From NCBI RefSeq assembly GCF_002975435.1, contig NZ_PCPT01000001.1, positions 372,001-436,000 of the forward strand: a DNA stretch of 64,000 nt, in the 5' to 3' direction. Each line of letters opens with the position of its first letter. Within the stretch, counting starts at the first letter, position 1. A program made the translations under genes and the position numbers. A model generated the notes under the pieces. The model did no database searches, was not told the DNA's origin, and saw only the letters and a list, made by a program, of their open reading frames with translations. The stretch is from Arthrobacter sp. MYb227. GTDB taxonomy: Bacteria; Actinomycetota; Actinomycetes; Actinomycetales; Micrococcaceae. Positions 33,714-44,091 of this stretch are shown here, one piece after another.

Positions 33714-34112
33714 TTAGGGTGTTCGCTTGCGCAGTTCGTCGCGAATTTCGGCAAGCAAGGCAACCTGCGGATCAATTTCTTCTTCGTCTTCTTCAAGACC
33801 GAGCTTGGCCTTGCTCATCTCGGTAATCTTCTTCATCGGCACTACAACGATGAAGTAGATTGCTGCTGCAACGAGTAAGAAGTTCACCAGTACTGTCAGG
33901 AATGCACCAAATTCTACGTCGACGCCCTTCTTGATTGTCCATACGAGGAAACCATCAAAGCTAGGCGAACCCACGATCCCAGCGATCAAGGGCATGATGA
34001 TTTTGTCGACAAGCGCGGTGACTACTGCACCAAAAGCTGCACCAATAACAACAGCGACGGCAAGGTCTACGACATTGCCCTTCATTATGAAATCTCTGAA
34101 TCCCTTAAGCAT
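33714..34112 (-). CDS. mscL: Large-conductance mechanosensitive channel MscL
   Basis: MscL opens under membrane tension to release solutes in osmotic downshock. The 132-residue protein starts MLKGFRDFIMKGNVVDLAVAVVIGAAFG (residues 1-28, of which the first 20 are diagnostic: gate helix), has a short external loop, a second helix near 68-90 and a charged C-terminal bundle EEEIDPQVALLAEIRDELRK. The ATG at 34112 is chosen; the frame continues to 34145 without family sequence. Confidence 0.94.
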   Translation of the reverse strand: MLKGFRDFIMKGNVVDLAVAVVIGAAFGAVVTALVDKIIMPLIAGIVGSPSFDGFLVWTIKKGVDVEFGAFLTVLVNFLLVAAAIYFIVVVPMKKITEMSKAKLGLEEDEEEIDPQVALLAEIRDELRKRTP

Positions 34113-34205
34113 GTGCTTAGTTTTGCACAGACTTGGCCATGTCAACAGGCAAAGGCACGAGATTTAATGAAAGATTCGCCAACTGGCTAGAACTCTGGCA
34201 TGAAG

Positions 34206-35165
34206 TTAGATCTTACGCAGCAGCATTCGTCGGATCGAGTGGTCGGCCGACTTGCTCAAGACCAGCTGGGCTCGGCCGCGTGTAGGGACAACATTTTCTC
34301 GCAGGTTAGGCTCGTTTATGCGTTTCCAGATCCCGTGGGCGGTCTCACGTGCTTCCTCGTCACTGAGATTTGCGTAGCGGTGGAAGTACGATGCCGGGTC
34401 AGAGAAGGCCCCGGAACGAAGCTTCATGAATCGGCGAATGTACCATTCTTCAATGTCGGAGGTTCTTGCGTCGACGAAAACCGAAAAGTCGAAGAAGTCG
34501 CTCAAGGCAAGCCCCGCAGTTCCATCCATGCGAGACCGCGCCGGCTGTAAGACGTTGAGCCCTTCAACAATCAGTACCTGCGGTGAGCGGACCACGACTT
34601 CCTTACCCGGAACAATGTCGTACGTCAGGTGTGAATACCAAGGCGCCCGCACTTCCGGGGAACCAGATTTTACTTCGGAGACGAAACGTAGAAGTCGACG
34701 GCGGTCATAGGATTCGGGGAATCCCTTACGGTGCATGATGCCGCGTTTTTCTAGATCCGCGTTCGGGTAAAGGAAACCGTCTGTGGTTATCAGCTGAACA
34801 TCTGGGGTGTCGGGCCAACGGCGCAAGAGTTCTTGCAGCACGCGAGCTGTAGTTGATTTACCAACGGCAACCGACCCGGCAACACCAATAACAAAGGGTG
34901 TACGCCTGGTTTTTTCGCCCAAAAAGGTATTAGTTGCCTGATGCAAAGATGCTGAGCCCTGTACATACAGGTTCAGTAATCTCGAAAGAGGGAGGTAAAC
35001 CTCTCGCACTTCATCAAGATTTAGTTGTTCGCCCAAGCCACTCAGACGCCGAAGATCGGCTTCATCAAGCGGCTGTTCTAACTGATTTGAGAGACGTGCC
35101 CATGTTTGACGGTCCAATTCGACGAAGGGAGTCGCCCCATAGTCGACCGTGCGCTGTCCATTCAC
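34206..35165 (-). CDS. coaA: Type I pantothenate kinase CoaA
   Basis: CoaA phosphorylates pantothenate, the first and regulated step of coenzyme A synthesis. The 319-residue protein has the P-loop [17 protein letters not shown] near residue 94, followed by TTDGFLYPN and the [17 protein letters not shown] region. Length is typical of the bacterial type I enzyme. The start is GTG with no strong Shine-Dalgarno. It is divergent from glmS. Confidence 0.95.
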   Translation of the reverse strand: MNGQRTVDYGATPFVELDRQTWARLSNQLEQPLDEADLRRLSGLGEQLNLDEVREVYLPLSRLLNLYVQGSASLHQATNTFLGEKTRRTPFVIGVAGSVAVGKSTTARVLQELLRRWPDTPDVQLITTDGFLYPNADLEKRGIMHRKGFPESYDRRRLLRFVSEVKSGSPEVRAPWYSHLTYDIVPGKEVVVRSPQVLIVEGLNVLQPARSRMDGTAGLALSDFFDFSVFVDARTSDIEEWYIRRFMKLRSGAFSDPASYFHRYANLSDEEARETAHGIWKRINEPNLRENVVPTRGRAQLVLSKSADHSIRRMLLRKI

Positions 35166-35313
35166 GCCTTGAATTGTGCCAAGAAAACACCGGTATTCCC
35201 AAACGTGGATCGGAACCTATGTCGCAAAAGCATGGTGAAGCCCATAAAAATTTCCTTACTCCACTTTGGCAAAAGTACACTTTTTGGTGCTTTTGGGCAT
35301 GTACGCTTTTTCC

Positions 35314-37185
35314 ATGTGTGGAATTGTTGGATATGTAGGTAACCCTGAACGAACGGCCTCTCATGGTGCGCTCGATGTCATTGTCGAAGGTTTGCGCCGT
35401 CTTGAGTACCGCGGTTATGACTCGGCAGGAATCGCCGTCGTCACCGAAGCAGGTGTTGATTCTCGAAAGAAGGCTGGCAAACTTGTCAACCTGATCAACA
35501 CTCTCGAAGACGACCCTTTACCGTATTCCCTCACGGGTATTGGCCATACACGTTGGGCAACTCACGGTGGACCGACCGATACTAACGCTCATCCCCATCT
35601 TGCAGATGATCAAAACCTAGCATTGATTCACAATGGCATCATCGAAAATTTTGCTGAGATTAAAGCGCAACTGACACGCGAAGGCGTTTCATTCCTTTCC
35701 GATACCGATACCGAAGTCGCAGCCGCCTTGCTCGGCTCTATATTCCGCGGCGCAGGCAAGGGCAATCTGACCCGTTCAATGGAATTGACCGCACGTCAGC
35801 TAGAAGGTGCCTTCACCCTCTTAGCAGTTCACGCGGATCACCCGGGTGTAGTAGTTGCAGCACGCCGTAATTCACCCCTGGTCTTGGGCTTGGGCGAGGG
35901 CGAAAACTTCCTGGGCTCGGACGTTTCTGGATTTATTGATTTCACGCGCCGCGCTGTTGAACTTGGCCAGGATCAGATTGTTACGATCACCCCCGATAGC
36001 CACTCAATTACCGATTTCTTTGGCAACCCCGCCGAGGGTAAAGAGTTTGTCGTCGATTGGGATGCGGCAAGCGCCGAAAAAAGTGGCTTCCCTTCCTTCA
36101 TGGAAAAGGAAATCTACGACCAACCCGCAGCTGTAGCCGATACCCTCTTGGGCCGTTCGGATGCTTTCGGTCGTCTGACCCTTGATGAGATGCGCATCGC
36201 TCCGGAAGAATTAGCCCATGTCACAAAGATCGTTGTGCTTGCCTGCGGTACTTCTGCCTACGCTGGTTCGGTTGCCAAGTACGCGATCGAGAATTGGTGC
36301 CGCATCCCGGTCGAAGTCGAATTGAGCCACGAGTTCCGTTACCGTGACCCCATCGTTGATGCAAATACTTTGGTAGTTTCAATATCGCAATCTGGCGAGA
36401 CCATGGACACCCTCATGGCTGTTCGTTACGCCAAGGAACAGGGCGCAAAAACCCTATCGATCTGCAATACCAATGGGTCAACGATTCCTCGTGAATCCGA
36501 TGCCGTGTTGTATACCCACGCGGGTCCGGAGATCGCTGTTGCATCGACCAAAGCATTCCTGGCTCAGATCACCGCAACCTACCTTCTGGGGCTCTACCTG
36601 GCTCAGCTGCGCGGCAATCTCTTCAGCGGTCAGATCAAGGACATTCTTGCCGACCTGGGCAAGATTCCCTCTAAGATCCAGGACATTCTGGATCGTGCCG
36701 ATGAGATCAAGGAACTCGCGCGCTCCATGGCTCAGGCATCCTCGGTACTCTTCTTGGGCCGCCATGTCGGTTACCCGGTAGCTATGGAAGGCGCCTTGAA
36801 GCTCAAGGAAATCGCCTACATCCATGCCGAAGGTTTCGCCGCTGGAGAGCTGAAGCACGGCCCGATCGCTTTGATCGATGATGGCCAGCCGGTCTTTGTT
36901 GTGGTGCCGTCTCCTCGAGGACGCGACTCACTGCATTCAAAGGTGGTCTCCAACATTCAAGAGGTTCGTGCCCGCGGCGCCAAGACCTTGGTAATTGCCG
37001 AATCCGGGGACGAAGCTGTACGCGAATTCGCCGAGTTCGTTTTCTATGTGCCCGAAACCCCAACGTTGTTGATGCCGTTGTTGGCAACTGTACCGTTGCA
37101 GCTTTTTGCCTGCGAGCTAGCAACAGCTAAGGGGCTTGACGTAGATCAGCCCCGAAACCTTGCAAAATCTGTGACTGTCGAATAG
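35314..37185 (+). CDS. glmS: Glutamine-fructose-6-phosphate aminotransferase GlmS
   Basis: GlmS makes glucosamine-6-phosphate from fructose-6-phosphate and glutamine, entering peptidoglycan and other amino-sugar routes. The start at 35314 gives MCGIVGYVG so that Cys2 becomes the N-terminal nucleophile; starts further upstream (to 35266) would bury it. The 623-residue protein has the Ntn glutaminase domain (1-~225), two SIS sugar domains and the C-terminal DQPRNLAKSVTVE. No Shine-Dalgarno is seen before the ATG. No glmS ribozyme features were found in the leader. Confidence 0.96.
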   Translation: MCGIVGYVGNPERTASHGALDVIVEGLRRLEYRGYDSAGIAVVTEAGVDSRKKAGKLVNLINTLEDDPLPYSLTGIGHTRWATHGGPTDTNAHPHLADDQNLALIHNGIIENFAEIKAQLTREGVSFLSDTDTEVAAALLGSIFRGAGKGNLTRSMELTARQLEGAFTLLAVHADHPGVVVAARRNSPLVLGLGEGENFLGSDVSGFIDFTRRAVELGQDQIVTITPDSHSITDFFGNPAEGKEFVVDWDAASAEKSGFPSFMEKEIYDQPAAVADTLLGRSDAFGRLTLDEMRIAPEELAHVTKIVVLACGTSAYAGSVAKYAIENWCRIPVEVELSHEFRYRDPIVDANTLVVSISQSGETMDTLMAVRYAKEQGAKTLSICNTNGSTIPRESDAVLYTHAGPEIAVASTKAFLAQITATYLLGLYLAQLRGNLFSGQIKDILADLGKIPSKIQDILDRADEIKELARSMAQASSVLFLGRHVGYPVAMEGALKLKEIAYIHAEGFAAGELKHGPIALIDDGQPVFVVVPSPRGRDSLHSKVVSNIQEVRARGAKTLVIAESGDEAVREFAEFVFYVPETPTLLMPLLATVPLQLFACELATAKGLDVDQPRNLAKSVTVE

Positions 37186-37213
37186 ATCGAGCCAGGTTTA
37201 ATAGCACGCCACG

Positions 37214-37263
37214 ACTGCGGCGCTGGTGCTTCTCGCTTGTGCGAGCGGCACCAGCGCCGCAGT
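37214..37263 (+). terminator. Terminator after glmS
   Basis: Perfect 16-nt stem (arms 37214-37229 and 37248-37263) with an 18-nt loop, followed by TTCTTTCC. It lies 28 nt beyond the glmS stop and before the convergent DinB gene. Confidence 0.78.
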
Positions 37264-37300
37264 TCTTTCCTCGCCGCCACTTCGCGGAGATGACGAGAGC

Positions 37301-37867
37301 TCAAGAATGCGGTGCAGCCGAGAAGAGACCCGAAATATACTCGGCCTGGCCTATGTGCTTGGTGGTGTCCTCCAAAACACTAACCAACCTGACCGCTGTA
37401 CTCACCGGAGGATTCCACCGATGATCAATAATCGTCTGAAGATTTCTCACCTGTAGCTTGCCAAGGATCGCATTACTGCCCTGGTGAACCGCTGAATGAT
37501 AGGCGGCCAGTAGGGCCGCATCGTACATTCCAAAAGCCTGCACTTGCTCGCTTGTCTGTCCATATCCTGTTTCCCGTTCGGCATAGGGCAACTTGAATTT
37601 TCCTGACCAACCACCACTGATCCAACATTCTTCAAAGCTCTGCGTGGGCCATAGGGCCCGAGCCAAATGCACAAAGTGATCGTCTTGGATTCGACTCAGA
37701 TGCCAGATCAACCACGCAATATGGTTCGCATTAGCTTCGGGTCGATATCTAAGCATTTGGGGACTTGCCTGCTCCATAAGATCGGTAACGCTTATATTCA
37801 CACGCTCGAAACCATCACGTAGCAACGCTACAAGCACCGCATCCTCAGATTTCATGTGATCAATCAT
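37301..37867 (-). CDS. DinB family protein, mycothiol-transferase-like
   Basis: A helical-bundle protein of the DinB/DUF664 family, many of which in actinobacteria use mycothiol to modify or detoxify substrates. Likely metal-binding histidines are in WHLSRIQDDHF, YHSAVHQG and TKHIGQAEYI, as in metal-dependent DinB enzymes. ANHIAWLIWHL is typical of this subgroup. The ATG at 37867 (188 residues) has GAGAGG 8 nt upstream; the frame extends to 37939 without a Shine-Dalgarno. It stands alone, convergent with glmS. Substrate unknown. Confidence 0.8.
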   Translation of the reverse strand: MIDHMKSEDAVLVALLRDGFERVNISVTDLMEQASPQMLRYRPEANANHIAWLIWHLSRIQDDHFVHLARALWPTQSFEECWISGGWSGKFKLPYAERETGYGQTSEQVQAFGMYDAALLAAYHSAVHQGSNAILGKLQVRNLQTIIDHRWNPPVSTAVRLVSVLEDTTKHIGQAEYISGLFSAAPHS

Positions 37868-37991
37868 CTTGGTAACCTCTCGTAAGATGCTTGTTCCTTG
37901 GACTTCCCCACGTTCCAAGATTGGGCCTTGGCCCGCCATAGATCAATGGTAGTTTCGGCTTCTCGAGCACTTCGCCGATAAACTCGAGCAT

Positions 37992-38342
37992 ATGATCGTG
38001 GGAATTGGTGTTGATGTAGTTGAAGTCTCTAGGTTCAAAGCCCAGCTGGAGAGAACCCCAGCATTACGCGAGCGACTCTTTGTGCCTGCCGAACGTGAAC
38101 TGCATATCCGCTCCCTGGCTGCACGTTTTGCCGCCAAAGAAGCAATTGCTAAGGCACTCGGTGCCCCTGCCGGAATGAATTGGCAGCATTGTTGGATTGA
38201 AAAAGATGAAGCTGGTGACCCGTATGTTGTTCTTGATGGATCGGTCGCAGAAGCCGCGGCAGCCAAAGGTGTTATCCATTGGCACCTGTCGATGAGTCAT
38301 GACGGAGACTTGGCAACCGCCATGGTCGTAGCCGAACGTTAA
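37992..38342 (+). CDS. acpS: Holo-[acyl-carrier-protein] synthase AcpS
   Basis: AcpS transfers phosphopantetheine from CoA to acyl carrier protein. The 116-residue protein has the start [15 protein letters not shown] with the magnesium Asp, the [12 protein letters not shown] motif and [17 protein letters not shown]. Length and motifs are standard. It lies close to nnr, 101 nt upstream of it. Confidence 0.95.
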   Translation: MIVGIGVDVVEVSRFKAQLERTPALRERLFVPAERELHIRSLAARFAAKEAIAKALGAPAGMNWQHCWIEKDEAGDPYVVLDGSVAEAAAAKGVIHWHLSMSHDGDLATAMVVAER

Positions 38343-38443
38343 GAAACCGTTAGTTTCCTTTTCCTTACTCTTATTCGTCTCTGTTTCTGCACCGAATTCA
38401 GGTTTCGGAGCACACACCATAAATAGTTAGGTATTGTGGGCAA

Positions 38444-39979
38444 ATGATCCCCGTCTATGCTGGTACCCACGTTCGAGAAGCCGAAGCCATAGTGTTGAGT
38501 GGTGCCGACGACCTTAGATTGATGCGTTTAGCAGCAGATTCCCTGGCTCATCAAGCAATCTTGATGCTTAAAGAACTCACCGGTAGGCTCTACGGAGCTC
38601 AAGTCGTTGCGCTCATCGGACCCGGCAATAACGGTGGAGATGGTCTCTTCGCTCTCGCAGCGCTAGCAAAACGTGGAGTTAAGACCACCGCCGTATTACT
38701 TTCGAAGAGATCTCATCAAGCCGCTCTTGAAGCCTTTATACGAGCCTCGGGACGAACTACGTCAGTGGAAAGCCTCGAAGTCTTATTAGAGGACTGTGAT
38801 CTTCTCATTGATGCTGGGTATGGAACCGGTGTCCGCCTTGACGTGCAGCTTCCTAGCATTCCCCGTGATGTACCGGTTCTGGCTGCGGACCTACCCAGTG
38901 GCGTTGATGCCGATACCGGAAATGTCGCCACGACGGTGATAGCGGCTGATCGAACAGTGTGCTTTGGTGCTTTGAAGACAGGTTTGACAGTTGGATCTGG
39001 ACATCTGGTCTCCGGGCAAATCCACATCACTGACCTAGGTCTTGGGCAAGCACTAGCCGAACCAGAGGCATGGATAGTTCAAGACGATGATCTCGAGGTC
39101 TTACTGAATCGTGACGAGGATTGGACCAGCGCTGGTGCGCATAAGTATCAGCGCGGGGTTCTGGGGCTGCTGGCGGGTTCGGCCCAATACCCTGGTGCTG
39201 CAATACTTACCGCTCGGGCAGCAGTAGCAAGTGGACTTGGCCTTTTACGAACCATGGTGCCCCCGGCCGTTTCGGCTACTCTCACCAATCATGTACCAGA
39301 AGCTGTACCACTGTCTGATCAAGAGCTGACGGTTCTGCTGGCCCGTAATCGGCGTAATGTCCGTGAAGGAGCAACACGGATCGGTGCCTGGGCCGTTGGG
39401 CCGGGCATGGAAGACACTCTCGAATCGCGTGGGCGACTACAGGAGATCCTGCAGGCAGAGACTCCATGTGTCATTGATGCAAGTGCGCTGGGGATGTTGG
39501 AACCCGGCGAGCACCATCAATTGCGCATCCTTACTCCGCATGCAGGAGAATTGCGTTCATTGCTATCCAGAGCCGGGGTTCGTGTTGATGCCGCAGACAT
39601 TGCTGCAGATCCCATTCGCTGGGCGCGTTGGGCAGCCGTAGCTTATGACTGTGTAGTCCTCTTCAAGGGACCAGCAACCATTTGCACTGCTCCCGACGGA
39701 TATACCCTCATTGTCCATGCGCACACCCCAGAATTGGCAACAGCAGGTAGTGGGGATGTACTCACAGGCATTCTGGGAATGCTCGTTGCGGGCGCGAAGC
39801 TCCCTGCGACACCGACGCCAGGAAGCCTGCTACCGCTTGCTCACCGGCTGACAGATCTTGCGGCAGCTGGTGCCTTGATCCATGCTCATGCTGGCTCAGT
39901 AGCTGCGTCACGAGGAACAGTTAGCGCCATGAGTATCATTGACGCATTGCCTTTCGCTGCCCGGCACCTAGGAATCTAA
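38444..39979 (+). CDS. nnr: Bifunctional NAD(P)H-hydrate epimerase / dehydratase
   Basis: Repairs hydrated NAD(P)H. The 511-residue protein joins an N-terminal epimerase domain (YjeF_N; IGPGNNGGDGLFALAALAK near residues 64-82) to a C-terminal ADP-dependent dehydratase domain (from ~225; RGVLGLLAGSAQYPGAA, AWAVGPGM, and ATAGSGDVLTGILGMLV with the catalytic Asp). The fused form is the usual bacterial one. It is followed by a hairpin and convergent ugd. Confidence 0.95.
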   Translation: MIPVYAGTHVREAEAIVLSGADDLRLMRLAADSLAHQAILMLKELTGRLYGAQVVALIGPGNNGGDGLFALAALAKRGVKTTAVLLSKRSHQAALEAFIRASGRTTSVESLEVLLEDCDLLIDAGYGTGVRLDVQLPSIPRDVPVLAADLPSGVDADTGNVATTVIAADRTVCFGALKTGLTVGSGHLVSGQIHITDLGLGQALAEPEAWIVQDDDLEVLLNRDEDWTSAGAHKYQRGVLGLLAGSAQYPGAAILTARAAVASGLGLLRTMVPPAVSATLTNHVPEAVPLSDQELTVLLARNRRNVREGATRIGAWAVGPGMEDTLESRGRLQEILQAETPCVIDASALGMLEPGEHHQLRILTPHAGELRSLLSRAGVRVDAADIAADPIRWARWAAVAYDCVVLFKGPATICTAPDGYTLIVHAHTPELATAGSGDVLTGILGMLVAGAKLPATPTPGSLLPLAHRLTDLAAAGALIHAHAGSVAASRGTVSAMSIIDALPFAARHLGI

Positions 39980-40004
39980 GACACAATTTCAGCCAGGTTC
40001 ACCT

Positions 40005-40046
40005 GGGTATGGTTTCTTATCGCACCTGCGATGAGGGACCATACCC
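40005..40046. terminator. Hairpin between convergent nnr and ugd
   Basis: Nine-nt stem GGGTATGGT (40005-40013) with ACCATACCC (40038-40046), and an inner TCGCA/TGCGA stem. Located 26 nt after nnr and 72 nt after the ugd stop, so it can serve both. No clear U-tract. Confidence 0.55.
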
Positions 40047-40117
40047 CCCGAAGGAATCTTGGACGCTAGGAAAAGTACGGGAAGCTCTACCATCACGAAT
40101 CTGCTCGATGAGTGACC

Positions 40118-41461
40118 CTAGATGTCCCCATCGAGTGGTGCATAATGTTGCCCCATGGAAGTAATTTCCCATCCGGCAGTTTTCCAGTCTTGCTTGGCCA
40201 ACACGTTTCGTCCATCGATCATGCGTCGATGAGTAACAAGAGGCGTCAAGTCTTCAGGGGTAAGCGCCTTGAATTCTGCCCACTCAGTGAGCAGCAAGAT
40301 CAGGTCGGCATTTTGTGCCGCAGCTTCTAAGTTATCGACGTAGTGCAAGCGTGGGAAACGCCCCGCAGCATTCTTATTGCCCTTAGGGTCAAATACGAAG
40401 ACCTCGGCACCTGCGTTGAAAAGCTCTACGGCGATTTCCAATGCTGGTGAGTCTCGAACATCATCACTATCCGGCTTAAACGTGACGCCGAGAACAGCAA
40501 TTTTCTGCCCCACGAGTTCTCCGGAAAGCATTGCTTTTGCCAGTCGCACCACGCGTTCCCTGCGCCGCAGGTTAATCTCATCGACCTCGGCCAAAAATCC
40601 CATGGTATGGGTCAGTCCGAGCTCGCTGACACGAGCTTGTAAGGCTCGGATATCTTTGGGAAGGCAACCTCCACCAAAACCTACCCCTGCATTGAGGAAT
40701 TTTCTTCCAATGCGGACGTCATGTCCGATGGCGTCGGCAAGGGTAGTAATGTCTCCGCCCACGGTTTCGGTGACTTCAGCAAAAGCGTTGATAAAGGAGA
40801 TCTTGGTGGCAAGAAAGGCATTGGCCGCAACCTTAACCAACTCAGCGGTTTCAAAATCTGTGACAATCAGCGGAGTGTTAGTCGCCAGCGCCGAAGCATA
40901 AACCTCGCGCAGGATGGCTTCCGAATCGTCATCCTGTGTACCAATAACCAAACGGTCCGGTGTCATCGTATCGGCTACTGCAAAGCCTTCACGCAAAAAT
41001 TCTGGGTTCCAGGCCAAGGAGATTTCGGCTTCGGGATGCGCTTCGGACTCAATAAGTGCTGCGAGTCGGCGTGCAGTACCTACCGGAACCGTGGATTTAC
41101 CCACGATCAGGGCCTTCCCACGAATGCGTTGGGCAAGCTCACGCACCGCAGCATCCACATAACGCATGTCAGCACCGTGGCCATCGGCGCGTTGTGGTGT
41201 CCCAACCCCAATAAAGTGAATATCGGCCCAGGCGGTGACGTCTTCGTAATTGGTAGTAAACCGCAAACGTCCGGAGGCTACATGCTTGCGCAAGAGCTCG
41301 GGCAATCCGGGTTCGTGGAAAGGTAACTCCCCCAACGCCAAGGAATCGATCTTGGCTTGGTCTATGTCAAGGCCGATAACCTCAAAGCCCAGCTCCGCCA
41401 TGCATGCAGCATGGGTTGCGCCAAGGTAGCCGGTGCCAATCACCGATATTTTCAAAGCCAT
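40118..41461 (-). CDS. ugd: UDP-glucose/GDP-mannose dehydrogenase family protein (UDP-glucose 6-dehydrogenase)
   Basis: Oxidises UDP-glucose to UDP-glucuronate, a precursor of acidic surface polysaccharides. The 447-residue protein has the NAD fold VIGTGYLGATHAACMAELGF, the STVPVGTA loop and catalytic Cys266 in GVGFGGGCLPKD. The C-terminal UDP-binding domain has VLGVTFKPDSDDVRDSPAL, typical of the UDP-glucose type. No polysaccharide cluster surrounds it here. The specific substrate is inferred from the family. Confidence 0.9.
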   Translation of the reverse strand: MALKISVIGTGYLGATHAACMAELGFEVIGLDIDQAKIDSLALGELPFHEPGLPELLRKHVASGRLRFTTNYEDVTAWADIHFIGVGTPQRADGHGADMRYVDAAVRELAQRIRGKALIVGKSTVPVGTARRLAALIESEAHPEAEISLAWNPEFLREGFAVADTMTPDRLVIGTQDDDSEAILREVYASALATNTPLIVTDFETAELVKVAANAFLATKISFINAFAEVTETVGGDITTLADAIGHDVRIGRKFLNAGVGFGGGCLPKDIRALQARVSELGLTHTMGFLAEVDEINLRRRERVVRLAKAMLSGELVGQKIAVLGVTFKPDSDDVRDSPALEIAVELFNAGAEVFVFDPKGNKNAAGRFPRLHYVDNLEAAAQNADLILLLTEWAEFKALTPEDLTPLVTHRRMIDGRNVLAKQDWKTAGWEITSMGQHYAPLDGDI

Positions 41462-41520
41462 AACCTAAACGATATTCCTTTCAGGAGCCAAAACACCTTG
41501 TGGTGGGATAGCTACCAGCA

Positions 41521-41565
41521 CTGTGGCCGAGAAGAACGGAACTATCCCGTCCTGCCCGGCCACAG
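41521..41565 (-). terminator. Hairpin after glmM
   Basis: Nine-nt stem CTGTGGCCG (41521-41529) with CGGCCACAG (41557-41565), 24 nt beyond the glmM stop. No U-tract, so its role as terminator is tentative. Confidence 0.45.
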
Positions 41566-41588
41566 AAAACTCATTATTGTCTAAACCG

Positions 41589-42935
41589 TTAAAGAGCTAA
41601 CTCGCGTGTAACAACTTCAGCAAGCGAACCGGCAATCATCTCTGCAACGTCCTGGGAGGTTGCCTCAACCATGACTCTGACCACGGGTTCGGTACCGGAA
41701 GGTCGAAGCAAGACGCGACCTGAGTCCCCCAGTTGCTCTTCGGCCGCCAAAACTGCTGCTGCAAGAACTGCATTTGTTGTGGTTGCGTCCTTGTCCACGC
41801 CCTTAACGTTGATCAGAATTTGCGGAAGCACCGTCATTGCCCCTGCTAGTTCTTTCAAGCTCTTACCCGTGGCGTTCATGCGGGCAGCGATCTGCAGACC
41901 GGTCAAGACACCGTCTCCGGTGGTTGCGTAATCGGCGAAGATTACGTGCCCCGACTGCTCGCCTCCGAGGTTGAAATCGCCTTCACGCATGCCCTCAAGC
42001 ACGTAACGATCACCGACTCCGGTTTCCTTGACAGTGATTCCGGCTTCGCGCATGGCGATTTTCAGGCCAAGGTTGCTCATGACCGTTGCTACAAGGGTAT
42101 TGTCCTTGAGCTTGCCCATGTCCTTCATGGCAGTTGCCATAATCGACATGATCTGGTCCCCATCAACGATGGTTCCTTCATGATCTACGGCCAGGCAACG
42201 GTCGGCATCGCCATCGTGGGCAATACCAAGATCGGCCCGGTGCTCCAAGACTGCTGCCTGCAGGTTTTCTAGGTGTGTGGAACCATAGCCGTCGTTGATG
42301 TTAATTCCATCTGGTTCGGCACCAATAACGATGACTTTGGCTCCAGCAGCTGTGAAAACTTCCGGGGAGCATCCACTTGCAGCGCCGTGCGCACAGTCAA
42401 GGACCACGGTGAGCCCCTCTAGGCGGTTAGGGAGCGATTGCAACAGGTGCATGGTGTAACGGTCCTCGGCATCGGCAAATCGCCGTATACGGCCCACGTC
42501 GCCACCTTGTGGGCGGTACTTAGGCCTTTCGAGGGCTGCCTCGATAGCGTCTTCGAGCGCATCATCAAGTTTCTTGCCACCGCGGGCCAGGAATTTGATT
42601 CCATTGTCGGGGGCGGGGTTGTGCGAGGCCGAAATCATCACGCCAAAGTCAGCACCGAGGTCCGCCACGAGATAAGCGGCAGCCGGGGTAGGCAGCGTAC
42701 CTGCATCATGTACGTCAACGCCGCTTGCCGCTAACCCTGCCTCAATGGCAGCCGAAAGGAAATCACCACTAATGCGCGGGTCCTTGGCAACCACTGCCAC
42801 GGGACGACGCCCGTCAGTGATTTGCTCGTGGCCCAAAACCATGGCGGCAGCCTGTGAAAGTGCCATCGCCAGTTCGGGCGTCAATAATTCATTTGCTTTT
42901 CCGCGGACACCATCGGTCCCAAATAACCTTGCCAT
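41589..42935 (-). CDS. glmM: Phosphoglucosamine mutase GlmM
   Basis: GlmM interconverts glucosamine-6-phosphate and glucosamine-1-phosphate, the step after GlmS. The 448-residue protein starts [12 protein letters not shown], with the phosphoserine loop [12 protein letters not shown], the metal loop [11 protein letters not shown] and the sugar loop [10 protein letters not shown]. An ATG two codons upstream (42941) is an alternative with poorer spacing. It follows rpsI, as in most actinobacteria, separated by a hairpin. Confidence 0.96.
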   Translation of the reverse strand: MARLFGTDGVRGKANELLTPELAMALSQAAAMVLGHEQITDGRRPVAVVAKDPRISGDFLSAAIEAGLAASGVDVHDAGTLPTPAAAYLVADLGADFGVMISASHNPAPDNGIKFLARGGKKLDDALEDAIEAALERPKYRPQGGDVGRIRRFADAEDRYTMHLLQSLPNRLEGLTVVLDCAHGAASGCSPEVFTAAGAKVIVIGAEPDGININDGYGSTHLENLQAAVLEHRADLGIAHDGDADRCLAVDHEGTIVDGDQIMSIMATAMKDMGKLKDNTLVATVMSNLGLKIAMREAGITVKETGVGDRYVLEGMREGDFNLGGEQSGHVIFADYATTGDGVLTGLQIAARMNATGKSLKELAGAMTVLPQILINVKGVDKDATTTNAVLAAAVLAAEEQLGDSGRVLLRPSGTEPVVRVMVEATSQDVAEMIAGSLAEVVTRELAL

Positions 42936-43047
42936 CGTCATCCATCATAAGACCAGTTGAAGCAAATACTGGGAAATTGCGATCTTTCGCACCTTGTTAG
43001 CCGCGTGATGCTCGTACTTCCGGGCTTCGGCGGGTCTCCTTAACGGG

Positions 43048-43083
43048 CGAAGGGCCCAAGGAAATGAATCCTTGAGCCCTTCG
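43048..43083 (-). terminator. Terminator after rpsI
   Basis: Arms of 15 nt, CGAAGGGCCCAAGGA (43048-43062) and TCCTTGAGCCCTTCG (43069-43083), one wobble, 6-nt loop. It lies 28 nt after the rpsI stop and ahead of glmM. Confidence 0.7.
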
Positions 43084-43110
43084 TGTCGGTAAAAAACCGA
43101 CGCAAGCGGT

Positions 43111-43611
43111 TTAGCGCTTGGAGAACTGCGAAGCCTTACGAGCCTTCTTGAGACCGGCCTTCTTGCGTTCGATGACGCGAGCGTCACGAGTCAAGTAGCC
43201 AGCCTTCTTCAGCTGCGCACGGTTGTTGTCGCGGTCGATCTCGTTCAGCGAACGGGCGATGCCCAGACGCAGAGCGCCGGCCTGACCTGAGGGGCCACCA
43301 CCGTGGATACGAGCGATAACGTCGTAAGCGCCTTCGAGTTCAAGAAGCTTGAACGGTTCGTTAACATCCTGCTGGTGCAGCTTGTTCGGGAAGTAGTTTT
43401 CCAGCGTGCGACCGTTAAGGGTCCACTGGCCGGTACCCGGAACAACGCGCACGCGGGCGATTGCCTGCTTGCGACGGCCAACAGCTGCACCTGCAACGGT
43501 CAGTGCCGGACGTTCCTTGGCTACAACGGCCTCAGCCGGTGCGGACTCCGAGGTGTATGAAGTCGGTGCTTCACCCTCGAATTCAGTGATCTCTTCAGTG
43601 TTCTGAGCCAC
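43111..43611 (-). CDS. rpsI: 30S ribosomal protein S9 (uS9)
   Basis: uS9 contacts P-site tRNA with its C-terminal tail. The 166-residue protein has the family part from about residue 42 ([20 protein letters not shown]; then [19 protein letters not shown]) and ends in [12 protein letters not shown]. The first ~40 residues form the acidic N-terminal extension typical of actinobacteria. GTG start with AGGAG upstream. It follows rplM by 36 nt. Confidence 0.97.
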   Translation of the reverse strand: MAQNTEEITEFEGEAPTSYTSESAPAEAVVAKERPALTVAGAAVGRRKQAIARVRVVPGTGQWTLNGRTLENYFPNKLHQQDVNEPFKLLELEGAYDVIARIHGGGPSGQAGALRLGIARSLNEIDRDNNRAQLKKAGYLTRDARVIERKKAGLKKARKASQFSKR

Positions 43612-43647
43612 GATAATCTCCTAAAGTCTTTTTCTCGGGGCCCAGCG

Positions 43648-44091
43648 CTACTGCGCGACCTGGGTGATTTCGAAGGTAACCGGCTGCTGTGCAGCGTGCG
43701 GGTGCTCTGCACCGCGGTAAACCTTCAACTTGGACAGCTGATCTGCGGCCAGTGAGTTCTTCGGGAGCATGCCCTTGATGGCCTTCTCCACAGCCTGAAC
43801 CGGGTTCTTCTCAAGAAGTTCGGCGTAGGTCACGGACTTCAGGCCGCCCGGGAAACCCGAGTGGCGGTAAGCGCGCTTGTTTTCGAGCTTGGCACCGGTG
43901 AGGGCAACCTTCTCGGCGTTGATGATGATGACGTGATCGCCCATGTCCATGTGGGGGGCGAAGGTAGCCTTGTGCTTGCCACGCAGCAGGGTTGCGGCCT
44001 GGACGGCGAGGCGACCGAGAACAACGTCGGAGGCATCAATGATGTGCCACTGACGGGTCTGATCGGCCGGCTTTGGAGTGAACGTACGCAC
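43648..44091 (-). CDS. rplM: 50S ribosomal protein L13 (uL13)
   Basis: uL13 is an early-assembling 50S protein. The 147-residue product has [27 protein letters not shown] (diagnostic region, residues ~15-41) and [31 protein letters not shown] (part). It begins with GTG at 44091. It heads the rplM-rpsI operon; the long upstream stretch is described separately. Confidence 0.97.
   Translation of the reverse strand: MRTFTPKPADQTRQWHIIDASDVVLGRLAVQAATLLRGKHKATFAPHMDMGDHVIIINAEKVALTGAKLENKRAYRHSGFPGGLKSVTYAELLEKNPVQAVEKAIKGMLPKNSLAADQLSKLKVYRGAEHPHAAQQPVTFEITQVAQ

Noticed and set aside
35166-35313. glmS ribozyme or riboswitch
   Set aside because: No conserved ribozyme core sequence was recognised in the 148-nt leader; these elements are typical of Firmicutes.
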